This document shows, in pieces, positions 7,291 through 15,700 of a DNA stretch of 20,216 bases. The position numbers and the translations under genes are program-made. The notes beneath the pieces were generated by a model, which saw nothing but the letters and a program-made list of their open reading frames with translations, did no database searches and was not told the DNA's origin. How positions within the stretch are numbered: the first letter of the stretch is position 1; each line of letters begins with the position of its first letter. Origin of the DNA: Candidatus Albibeggiatoa sp. nov. BB20 (GTDB lineage: Bacteria; Pseudomonadota; Gammaproteobacteria; Beggiatoales; Beggiatoaceae). Location of the stretch: contig JADGDW010000078.1 in NCBI GenBank assembly GCA_016744725.1, positions 1 to 20,216 of the forward strand. The letters are read 5' to 3'.

Positions 7291-7327
7291 AGCCAGACAA
7301 AATACATTATGAAATATCTGTCTGGCT
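7291..7327 (+). terminator. Probable terminator of the rpe-gph operon
   Basis: AGCCAGACA (7291-7299) and TGTCTGGCT (7319-7327) form a perfect 9-bp stem, beginning eight bases after the gph stop and followed by a moderately T-rich stretch. The 19-nt loop is long. It lies between converging genes and could act in both directions. Confidence 0.6.
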
Positions 7328-7353
7328 TCAGCTTCTTTAAATACTGTTAAAAA

Positions 7354-8031
7354 TCATAAATCAGGAGCTAACTGATATTGTTTTGCAGCAATTTCTAATT
7401 CTGCCCACACTGGCCATATTGAATCTAAAATTGGTTCTTGCTCAATTAAAGTGGTCAATTCAGATTTTTTATTTTGTAGCAAAACTTCCATATCTGAAAG
7501 CGATAAATCTTTCTCGTAAGCAGCACACTCCGAAACAACGTTAGCAAAAATAAACAATGCTTGGCAAGTGTGGGTATATTGTTCTTCAGTCATTACGGTA
7601 ATTTGAGTCATAGCATAGCTGAATTTTTCCTGATCCATATCTATTTTCTTTGCATAATCCAGCATCTTAGCTAAGTCTTGAGCCTCATTCATCACTTGGC
7701 CTATTAACCAATTAGCAACATGAATATCCCCAACATATAAACAAGCACCTGCATCCCATAAGCCTCCACTTAAGCATGGCTGAATATGGGGACGGCTACG
7801 ACTGGCTTGCTTTCCAATAACACTATCAGAATGCATACAATTTGCCCCACCTTTAGGTGTTTCTCTAATATAAGTACATAATTTACTAAAATTGCTGGGT
7901 TTAGTATAAGGTGCACCTTTCAGATCAGAAATAATAGAAGCAACCCCTGTTTTAGTCGCAAAATCATCCTGAATCTGTTGGATAATGGATTTATTAAAGA
8001 ATTTATCAAACAAGCTATGGTTTTTTATCAT
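7354..8031 (-). CDS. Stand-alone PocR-like sensory domain protein
   Basis: About 225 residues. Residues 15-120 follow the PocR ligand-binding domain pattern: QDDFATKTGVASIISDLKG, then PSNFSKLCTYIRETPKGGANC, then PCLSGGLWDAGACLYVGD and NWLIGQVM. The cysteines typical of the family are present (about Cys52, Cys65, Cys86), which in PocR-type domains may bind a metal or cofactor. No kinase, HTH or membrane segment is attached; the C-terminal 100 residues are helical. It may bind a small molecule or hydrocarbon and pass the signal to a partner. The nearest candidate is the divergent giant hybrid kinase, which is inference from position only. ATG 8031 is preferred over ATG 8046 because GGGGT precedes it at usable spacing. 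Confidence 0.72.
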   Translation of the reverse strand: MIKNHSLFDKFFNKSIIQQIQDDFATKTGVASIISDLKGAPYTKPSNFSKLCTYIRETPKGGANCMHSDSVIGKQASRSRPHIQPCLSGGLWDAGACLYVGDIHVANWLIGQVMNEAQDLAKMLDYAKKIDMDQEKFSYAMTQITVMTEEQYTHTCQALFIFANVVSECAAYEKDLSLSDMEVLLQNKKSELTTLIEQEPILDSIWPVWAELEIAAKQYQLAPDL

Positions 8032-8283
8032 AATTAGATACCCCATTAGAACATGCTAAACTAAATATATAGCATATAATTTGCTTATATATTCAGATAA
8101 AACAAGAAGTAATAGAAAAAATTTATAAACAATTAAAATATAACAATAGAATTTTTATAGTAAGTTAATAGAATTAATTATCATAAATAATATTTTTTGA
8201 CGATTAATTTTTTTGGGATAATTGTTTTTTTTTACCATATTAAAAATAAGGTTATTCCTTAAATCTGGGTGAGAGGGTTTAAC
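8032..8283. other. AT-rich divergent promoter region with an imperfect stem
   Basis: Separates the PocR-like gene from the hybrid kinase. AATATATAGCA (8064-8074) and TGCTTATATATT (8082-8093) form an 11-bp stem with one bulged base, close to the PocR-like start, and could be an operator. Poly-T and poly-A tracts follow around 8195-8235. No high-quality promoter boxes could be fixed in such AT-rich sequence. Confidence 0.4.
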
Positions 8284-11200
8284 ATGCTGCTGCAATTGCC
8301 AAACTATAATTGTTTAGAAAAAATCAGTGAAAGCAACAATTCTGTGGTGTATCGCGGCCAAAATAAAAAAAACAGTCAGCCTGTGATATTAAAAATGTTT
8401 AAGCAGGATTATCCTACATCAACGGAGCTAAGCCGATACCGTCAAGAGTATGATATTCTTAAACAGCTTAATTTATCAGGCGTAATTAAAGCCTATAGTA
8501 TTGAACAGTATCAACATTCCTTAATGATCGTACTTGAAGATGTTGGTGGTATGGCATTGCGCGACTGGATAAAATCTGAGCCGTTCAATATTAAAACCAT
8601 TCTCAATATTGCGATTCAAATCAGTTCTGCTTTAATCCAAATTCATAATGCAAATATTATTCATAAAGACATTTGTCCTGCTAATATCCTTTGGAATTCT
8701 GAGCTAAAACAAGCAAAATTGATTGACTTTGGGATTTCTACTATTTTACCGCGTGAAAATCCAACGTTAAAAAATCCTGAACACCTAGAAGGCACTCTTA
8801 ATTACATCTCGCCTGAACAAACAGGACGGATGAATTGTAGCCTTGATTATCGAACAGATTTGTACTCATTGGGTGTGACTTTATATGAGTTATTAGCCCA
8901 GACCTTGCCTTTTAACAGCGATGATTCGCTAGAACTGATTCATTGTCATATTGCCAAAACGCCTGCTTCACTGCATCAAATTAACTCACAAATACCGCCT
9001 ATTTTATCCGATATGGTCATGAAATTGATGGCAAAAAATGTAGAAGATCGCTATCAATCAGCTTATGGTTTAAATGCAGATTTAGAACAACTATTGCAGA
9101 AATTAGACCAAGAATCCGTCCCAGAATTTAAATTAGCCCAACAAGATTTCATTGGAAAATTTCAAATTCCACAAAAACTTTATGGTCGAGATGCTGAAAT
9201 AGTACAGCTATTACAAGCATTTGCACGTGTTACGGTTGGTACAACCGAAATGATGCTCGTTGCGGGTTATTCTGGGGTAGGCAAATCTGTATTAGTGCAT
9301 GAAGTACATAAACCCATGACGGCTAAACGTGGTTATTTTGCAGCAGGTAAATTTGACCAATATCAACGCAATATGCCTTATTCTGCTTTTATCCAAGCAT
9401 TCAACGAATTTTGCCGTTATTTACTCACAGAATCAGAACAACAACTCAATCAATGGCGTAGAAAAATTTTAGACGCGGTTGGCGCAAATAGCCAAGTTTT
9501 AATTGATATGATTCCTGATTTGGAACTGGTATTAGGAGAGCAACCACCAGTAGCAATCGTTGGTGCAAAAGAAGCTCAAAATCGTTTTAATTTGGTATTT
9601 CAATCGTTTATGTGCGCTATTTGTCAAGCTGAACATCCACTGATTTTATTTATTGATGACTGGCAATGGGCAGATGCCGCTTCTCTCAATTTAATCCGTC
9701 AATTATTGATTGATAGCCAAATTCAGTATTTACTGGTGATTGGGGCATATCGAGATAATGAAGTAGACGACACCCATCCCTTTATCCAAGCAGTCAAAGA
9801 ATTACAAACCCATGCAGTAATATTAAAAACATTCAGTTTGAAAAATCTATCTGAATATGATGTTAATCAATTAGTTACAGATACATTGCATTGTCAACCT
9901 AAAGAAGTTGATGTACTTACCGATATTTTATACAGTAAAACTTTAGGTAATGCGTTTTTTAGTAATGCCTTCCTTAAAGCATTATATGATGAGCAATTAC
10001 TTTGGTTTGATTTCGCTAAACAGCTCTGGCAATGGGATGTGGCTAAGATTCAAGCTAAAAATATGACCGACAATGTAGTAGATTTACTTGCTAATAAAAT
10101 AAAAACCTTTAGCAGTGAAGTCCAAAGTATTTTAAAATTAGCCGCTTGTATGGGTAATAAATTTGATTTAAATACATTATCGGTTATTTACACAAAACCA
10201 CCAGAAACCACCTTAAATGTGTTGTGGCCTGCTGTGACTGAAGGCTTATTATTATCGTTGAGTGAACGGCATATTTTGTTTGACTCAAGCTTACAAGCCG
10301 ACGCTATTTTTAGATTTCAACATGATCGAATTCAGCAAGCAGCTTATTCATTAATCCCACAAAATAACCGCCAAATTATTCATTTAGAAATTGGCCGCTT
10401 ATTATTAGCCAATAGCCAGTGTAAAGAAGATGATATTTTTGCCATTGTCGATCATTTAAATTTAGGACGAGAATTTATTGATGAAGCGTATGAACAAAGA
10501 CAGCTAATGGAATTGAATTTACAAGCCAGCAAAAAATCAACTCAGTCAACTGCTTATAGTTCAGCAAAAATGTATATTGAAGCAGGAATGCAAGATGTAT
10601 TGCAAAGTGATTGGCATACAGATTATGAACTGGTTTATGCACTACATAAACAGCGGGCAGAAATTGAATATTTAACAGGAAATTATGACGCAGTTGATTA
10701 TTGGGCTAATTTAACAATTGAACAAGCACAAACCGCTATTGATAAAGCACAATTATATAATTTGCTGGTTATTAAAAATATCGTTTCAGGTGAGCCTAAG
10801 CAAGCAATAGATATTGGATGTAAAGCACTGTCATTGCTAGGGGTTGATTTGCCTAGAGATAACTTAGAGGCTGAATTTAAAATAATTTTTGCTCGGGTTC
10901 AAGAGATGTTTGCACAACAACCGATTAGTGAACTACTGCATAAACCAGTGATTACAGACCCAAAATTACATATTATAATGCCATTATTGCGTTATACCAC
11001 TTTAGCGGGTTATTTATATCAAAAACCTTTTTGGTTTGTTGTCAGTAGTGTATTTGCGGAAATGTCCCTAAAACACGGCAATGTGCCTGAAACTGCGGCT
11101 TGTTACAATGTTTATGGTACGATTGTCGGCTTAGTTACCCAAGATTATAAAATGGGCTATGAACTCAGTTTGGTAGCTCAAAAACTCAGTGAACAATTCA

Positions 11201-13731
11201 ATAGTAATAAATGCCAAGCCTATGGAACTTCATCTGTGTTAATCACAGCATGGGTGAAACCATTACAACAAGCAATTGATGCTTTGGAATATGCGTACCA
11301 AAAAGGCTTAGAAAGCGGTGACTTACAATATACAGGTTATAGCATATCATGGAAGGCATGGTACTCATTGTCACAAGGCCATCATTTACACACCGTGCTT
11401 ATGGAAGCAGAAAAAGGTATTAGCTTTAATCAAAAAACCCATAATTGGTGGCCTTTAGACTCACTTTTAGCTGAACAATATATTATTAAAACTTTACTCA
11501 ATGAACCACAGGTATTTGATGAAAACGAGTATATGCAGCAATGTGAAACCCATAAAACCAGAAATGCCAGTGCTTATTACCAAGTATTAAAAGGCCAGTT
11601 AGCTTATTTTATGGGAGATTATGAGCAGGCCATTGACTATCTTGAACGAGCTAAATCTGGGTTGGTATTTATTGCAAGTATGTTTCCAAATGCTGAACAC
11701 TGCTTTTACCAAGCATTGGCGTTACTGGCAGTTTGTTCGGATAAACAAGATAGAACGGCTTATTGGGGTAAAGTGAAACAACATCGCAATCAGCTAAAAA
11801 TTTGGGCAAAAAACAATCCTCATAATTTTCTTCACAAGTATGAATTAGTTTGTGCTGAAATTGAGCGAGTCAAAGGTAAAAAATGGAAAGCGATCCAATT
11901 ATATGAAAAAGCGATTAAAAGTGCTCAAAAATATCACTTTATTCATGAAGCAGGTTTAGCTTATGAGCTGATTGCTAAATTTTATATTAATCAAGGTATG
12001 GATAAAAATGCTCAACTTTACTTAAAAGATGCACATTATCATTACCAGCAATGGGGCGCAGTGGCCAAAGTAAGCTTATTAGAAAAACAATATAGTGACT
12101 GGTTTGAAGCACCACATTTGCCAAGTGGAGATAATACAACGACAACAACCATATTGGCCTCATCAACTTATATGGCTGCAGGTCAAAGCAGTGCTGCATT
12201 GATGTTACTTGATTTTGATAGCGTGATGAAAGCAGCACAAACCTTATCAGAAGAAATCGTTTTAGATAGTTTATTAGAAAAAATGTTGCGTATTGTGATC
12301 GAAAATGCAGGAGCTCAACGTGGATGTTTGGTGTTAAAAAACCAAGAAGAATGGACAATTGAGGCCATGGGAGAAGCAGATACTGAGCAAATTACCACGC
12401 TACAATCTTTACCTATTCAATCCTATTTACCTAAAATGTTAGTGTATTACGTGGTACGCACTCGGGATAGTGTGGTGTTATCCAATGCGGCCAAAGAAGG
12501 AATGTATACGGATGATGCTTATATTCAAGAACATAATGTTAAATCTATTTTATGCACCCCAATTATTCATGCTAATCAATTGGTTGGAGTCATGTATTTG
12601 GAGAATAATCTGGCAGAAGATGTTTTCACACCTAATCGCTTAAAAGTCCTCACTTTATTATCTACTCAAATGGCCATTTCTTTAGAAAATGCACAGTTTG
12701 TTGCTGAATTAGAAGCTGCTCGTCACACAGCAGAATCAGCGAATCAAATGAAAACTGCATTTTTAGCCAATATGAGCCATGAATTACGCACTCCACTCAA
12801 TGGCATTTTAGGTTATGCACAATTATTGGAAGCAGAGTTGACTCATATTCAATCTGATATTTTAGAGGAAAGTGTGAAAATCATTCGTAGTAGTGGTAAC
12901 TATTTATTAACTTTGGTGAATGATATTTTAGAGTTGTCTAAAGCTGAAACAGAACAATTAAAGTTAACTCCTTCAGATGTTTATTTAAAGCAATTTTTGG
13001 CTGATTTAACGCAGATTTTTTCGCAACAAGCTAAACAGAAGGCCTTAAATTTTGAATATGAATTGACTGATGATGTACCAGCAATGATTTTTGTAGATAT
13101 CCAACGTTTACGCCAAACATTGATTCATATTTTAAGTAATGCGGTGAAATTTACTAACAAAGGTTCAATCCATTTTTCGGTGCATGTGGTTGACGATAAA
13201 TTGCGTTTTGAGACTCAAGATACAGGTATTGGTATGAGTCAAAATGATTTACAACGTATTTTCACCCCTTTTGAGCAAGTTGAGTGTTGGGAAAATAAAT
13301 CGGAAGGAGCAGGCTTAGGTTTGTCTTTAGCAAAACGTGCAATTGAAGCAATGAATGGGTGTTTACAAATCCAAAGTGAATTAAATGTAGGAAGCTGCTG
13401 CCAAATTGATTTGCTATTGGCGAATATTGCCAGCTTTGAGGCAGTCACCCCAATTCAAAATCAGCATAAACAGCTTAAGTACAATATAGAACATTCTGAT
13501 GCTGACATTTTTGAGAGTCTGAGTTTATTACCTAGTAATACCATAGATGCACTTTATGAAGCGAGCATGATGGGTGACTTTCAGGCCATTCATTTTGTCA
13601 TTAAGCAATTGATTGAGCAAGATGATCCAATGCTATTACCTATTGTAGAACAACTTAATACGCTGATGACTCAGTTTGACATGGATACGATTAGTGATTT
13701 AATAGCTTCTTTTCAGGCTAAAAATAAATAA
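8284..13731 (+). CDS. Giant hybrid sensor: Ser/Thr kinase - AAA ATPase - TPR-like - GAF - histidine kinase
   Basis: A soluble signalling protein of about 1815 residues. Domains in order: protein kinase-like (about 8-275; catalytic loop HKDICPANIL, metal-binding DFG in LIDFGIS, SPEQ activation segment); AAA_16/STAND ATPase (about 295-560; Walker A GYSGVGKS near 326, Walker B LILFIDDWQWAD near 452); a long helical TPR-like region (about 640-1230); GAF (about 1325-1475); HisKA with H-box MSHELRTPLNGI near 1497; and HATPase_c with N-box LSNAVKF, DTGIGM, FTPFEQVE and GAGLGLSLAKR (about 1605-1690). A helical tail of about 100 residues ends it. There is no receiver domain, so phosphoryl transfer would need a separate response regulator. 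The kinase glycine loop is degenerate (ISESNNSVVY). A GTG at 8269 is possible, but ATG 8284 is preceded by GAGAGGG. This architecture is common in cyanobacteria and Beggiatoaceae. Confidence 0.92.
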   Translation: MLLQLPNYNCLEKISESNNSVVYRGQNKKNSQPVILKMFKQDYPTSTELSRYRQEYDILKQLNLSGVIKAYSIEQYQHSLMIVLEDVGGMALRDWIKSEPFNIKTILNIAIQISSALIQIHNANIIHKDICPANILWNSELKQAKLIDFGISTILPRENPTLKNPEHLEGTLNYISPEQTGRMNCSLDYRTDLYSLGVTLYELLAQTLPFNSDDSLELIHCHIAKTPASLHQINSQIPPILSDMVMKLMAKNVEDRYQSAYGLNADLEQLLQKLDQESVPEFKLAQQDFIGKFQIPQKLYGRDAEIVQLLQAFARVTVGTTEMMLVAGYSGVGKSVLVHEVHKPMTAKRGYFAAGKFDQYQRNMPYSAFIQAFNEFCRYLLTESEQQLNQWRRKILDAVGANSQVLIDMIPDLELVLGEQPPVAIVGAKEAQNRFNLVFQSFMCAICQAEHPLILFIDDWQWADAASLNLIRQLLIDSQIQYLLVIGAYRDNEVDDTHPFIQAVKELQTHAVILKTFSLKNLSEYDVNQLVTDTLHCQPKEVDVLTDILYSKTLGNAFFSNAFLKALYDEQLLWFDFAKQLWQWDVAKIQAKNMTDNVVDLLANKIKTFSSEVQSILKLAACMGNKFDLNTLSVIYTKPPETTLNVLWPAVTEGLLLSLSERHILFDSSLQADAIFRFQHDRIQQAAYSLIPQNNRQIIHLEIGRLLLANSQCKEDDIFAIVDHLNLGREFIDEAYEQRQLMELNLQASKKSTQSTAYSSAKMYIEAGMQDVLQSDWHTDYELVYALHKQRAEIEYLTGNYDAVDYWANLTIEQAQTAIDKAQLYNLLVIKNIVSGEPKQAIDIGCKALSLLGVDLPRDNLEAEFKIIFARVQEMFAQQPISELLHKPVITDPKLHIIMPLLRYTTLAGYLYQKPFWFVVSSVFAEMSLKHGNVPETAACYNVYGTIVGLVTQDYKMGYELSLVAQKLSEQFNSNKCQAYGTSSVLITAWVKPLQQAIDALEYAYQKGLESGDLQYTGYSISWKAWYSLSQGHHLHTVLMEAEKGISFNQKTHNWWPLDSLLAEQYIIKTLLNEPQVFDENEYMQQCETHKTRNASAYYQVLKGQLAYFMGDYEQAIDYLERAKSGLVFIASMFPNAEHCFYQALALLAVCSDKQDRTAYWGKVKQHRNQLKIWAKNNPHNFLHKYELVCAEIERVKGKKWKAIQLYEKAIKSAQKYHFIHEAGLAYELIAKFYINQGMDKNAQLYLKDAHYHYQQWGAVAKVSLLEKQYSDWFEAPHLPSGDNTTTTTILASSTYMAAGQSSAALMLLDFDSVMKAAQTLSEEIVLDSLLEKMLRIVIENAGAQRGCLVLKNQEEWTIEAMGEADTEQITTLQSLPIQSYLPKMLVYYVVRTRDSVVLSNAAKEGMYTDDAYIQEHNVKSILCTPIIHANQLVGVMYLENNLAEDVFTPNRLKVLTLLSTQMAISLENAQFVAELEAARHTAESANQMKTAFLANMSHELRTPLNGILGYAQLLEAELTHIQSDILEESVKIIRSSGNYLLTLVNDILELSKAETEQLKLTPSDVYLKQFLADLTQIFSQQAKQKALNFEYELTDDVPAMIFVDIQRLRQTLIHILSNAVKFTNKGSIHFSVHVVDDKLRFETQDTGIGMSQNDLQRIFTPFEQVECWENKSEGAGLGLSLAKRAIEAMNGCLQIQSELNVGSCCQIDLLLANIASFEAVTPIQNQHKQLKYNIEHSDADIFESLSLLPSNTIDALYEASMMGDFQAIHFVIKQLIEQDDPMLLPIVEQLNTLMTQFDMDTISDLIASFQAKNK

Positions 13732-13869
13732 TCTGTATATTTATGAAATAAAATCATGGTGAATTTATAAGATATATTCATTTTAACAGTACTTTTTATA
13801 CTCTATGTTACTAATATAATCAATAATATATGATAATTAAACGTCAAAAGCTGGGGGAGAATTAGTTCA

Positions 13870-14619
13870 ATGTATAAAATACTCACAATCTATTTGCTAG
13901 GCTTAGCCTTGAGTAGCTATAGTTTATTCACTTACGCGGAAGAACAACCTGAATATTTTTCACATTCTGAGGTCTTATTGCACTATAGCCACAATCGAAA
14001 ACCTGCTGAAAGTGACCAATTAAAGCTCGTTTGGGAAAATTTTTCTAAATGGAAATATGGCGATAATTTATTTATTGTGGACTTACTGGGTCAACCTGAT
14101 TTATCTACTGACATTGATATGTATTATTTTAAATATGTGACTCGAGTTAGTTTAGATAATGTGTTAAAACGCAAAATATTACCGAGTAATCATTTAGGCG
14201 AATTGTATTTAACCGCGCAATATGTCGATACAAACTATGATAATCGCACTTTTTTCTATGGTATTTCGATTGATTTCGCAGGCCATCCTAATCATGGTCA
14301 TAGCCAATTAGATTTAGTGGTGCGTGAGGAAAAAACTCAGAAAACCAGCTTCTATGCTTTATATTTTTGGGCTCAGCCATTTCGTATGGCCAATTTAGAT
14401 TGGTTGGCTAAGGGTTTTGTCGAATACTGGGAAGATGATGAAAAAGATATTTTCATCACCAAGCCTCAGTTACGTTTACCGCTTAAGAATTTTGTCGACA
14501 AAGATCATTTGTTATTTAATGCTTCGGTTGGTTTGCAAGTTGACGTAGTAAATAATTTACCATCAGAAGATAGAAACTGGGATATGAGTCCAATGTTATA
14601 TGTTTCTTTTGATTTGTAG
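13870..14619 (+). CDS. Outer membrane beta-barrel protein, Tsx/OmpK-like
   Basis: A 249-residue exported protein. Residues 1-23 form a signal peptide ending TYA, with cleavage likely before EEQPEYF. The mature part is rich in alternating hydrophobic and aromatic strands and contains FSKWKYGDNLFIVDLLG, which matches the 'KWxYGDNxFFVD' signature of nucleoside-specific Tsx channels and OmpK. It ends YVSFDL, close to a beta-barrel C-terminal signal. The probable role is a small-solute channel in the outer membrane; the substrate is unknown. A strong GGGGGAGA lies nine bases upstream of the ATG. It follows the hybrid kinase with 138 bp between them and may have its own promoter. Confidence 0.72.
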   Translation: MYKILTIYLLGLALSSYSLFTYAEEQPEYFSHSEVLLHYSHNRKPAESDQLKLVWENFSKWKYGDNLFIVDLLGQPDLSTDIDMYYFKYVTRVSLDNVLKRKILPSNHLGELYLTAQYVDTNYDNRTFFYGISIDFAGHPNHGHSQLDLVVREEKTQKTSFYALYFWAQPFRMANLDWLAKGFVEYWEDDEKDIFITKPQLRLPLKNFVDKDHLLFNASVGLQVDVVNNLPSEDRNWDMSPMLYVSFDL

Positions 14620-14639
14620 AGAATATGCTGAATTTTTGT

Positions 14640-15367
14640 TGTATACGCCGACTGAATTTTAAGAAAATAAATTTATCTTTTAACAATGGTTCTGTGGGAT
14701 ATAGTCATTTGATTTTAAAGTGATACAGGACTGGCAGTCCTAACTGTTAAGAGGCCTTGTTTAATTGGAAATTTCCAAATGGTTACGTATGTCCAAAATG
14801 TGGAGCTGTAGAAAATTGTAAACTAAAGAGTAGGAAAGTATACCAATGCAATAAATGCCATCATCAACACTCCTTAACAAGTCAGACAATATTTGCATCA
14901 ACTAATAAAGTGCCATTTGTTGCGGCGGTTTGTCTAAATCAAGATACTCATCCTATCTCGATGAATATGAATGTTGTTGAAGGGTTCAAAACTAAGGAGA
15001 TTGCAGCTTGGACTGAACACCATCTCAGTACAGAGTGTGAAGTTGTCTCTGATGGTTTAACTTGCTTTAAGGCGGTTCAAAAACACGGTTGCAAGCACAC
15101 TCGTATTATAACTGGTGGGGGGACTCATAGCGTAACACTTGAGCAGTTTACTTGGGTTAATACCATGATTGCTAATGTTAAAACCGCTATCATTGGAGTC
15201 TATCATGCAATTCAACATAAACATCTTCCTCGCTACTTAGCTGAATTTTGCTATCGGTTTAATCGCCGCTTTCAACTTGACCTTTACTACCTCGTTTAGC
15301 TTTTGTCGCTCTCAGAACGCATCCCTTGCCTTATCGCTTTCTTATTTTGGCTGATCATTATTTATAG
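14640..15367 (+). pseudogene. IS1595-family (ISXO2-like) transposase, inactivated remnant
   Basis: From about 14661 the frame reads as the typical N-terminus of an IS1595 transposase (GYSHLILK, then YRT, NC, EALFNWKFPNGYVCPKCG) but is broken by in-frame stops TGA at 14721-14723 and TAA at 14748-14750. The zinc ribbon CPKC...CNKC follows. After QTIFAST the sequence jumps to NKVPFVAAV, which lies about 100 residues further on in intact relatives. That in-frame deletion removes the first catalytic Asp; SDGL and FTWVN, bearing the other catalytic residues, remain. Near 15290 a frameshift moves the C-terminus (FVALRTHPLPYR) to another frame, ending at TAG 15365-15367. With at least four independent lesions, no transposase can be made. 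A GGACTGGCAGTCC palindrome lies inside the remnant at 14728-14740. Terminal repeats were not recognised. Confidence 0.85.
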
Positions 15368-15700
15368 GTAATCAGGAATTAGTATGCTTTCAAAGCATTA
15401 TTTGTAAGGGGTCAAAAACAGTTGAAAACCTTCTTGACTTTGATATTTTTAATTTTTTATAACAAATGATTTTTAACTTAGTTGTATTGCTTGAATAGAT
15501 AATAAATTATGATAAATAAAATAGATTTCGTTATTTTAAATTCATAAATAATTTAGGGAGTTGATTTAGCTAATTTATTTGCCAACTATATTTTAGTTTA
15601 AGTTATGATAAATCCTGTTTGAGAGTTTATGTAAACTCTGGAATACGTAAATGCTGAAGCACAGCATAATATTTACCCTTAATAACAGGATAGAAATTAT
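15368..15700. other. Intergenic region upstream of the multihaem cytochrome gene
   Basis: AT-rich with no ORF. It holds a 15-base palindrome ATGCTTT-C-AAAGCAT (15384-15398) just after the IS1595 remnant, and an 18-bp dyad at 15622-15639 about 60 bases before the cytochrome start. An AGGATAG stretch upstream of the ATG at 15701 is a modest ribosome-binding site. Confidence 0.5.
15622..15639. promoter_or_regulatory. 18-bp dyad, possible operator of the multihaem cytochrome gene
   Basis: AGAGTTTATGTAAACTCT has perfect 8-base arms around a TG centre and lies 61 bases before the cytochrome start codon. No T-run follows, so a regulator-binding site is more likely than a terminator. The cognate regulator is unknown. 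Confidence 0.4.

Noticed and set aside
11987..12358. Minus-strand open frame of 123 codons
   Set aside because: It lies wholly inside the hybrid kinase gene, has a composition typical of an antisense shadow, and has no ribosome-binding site or domain.
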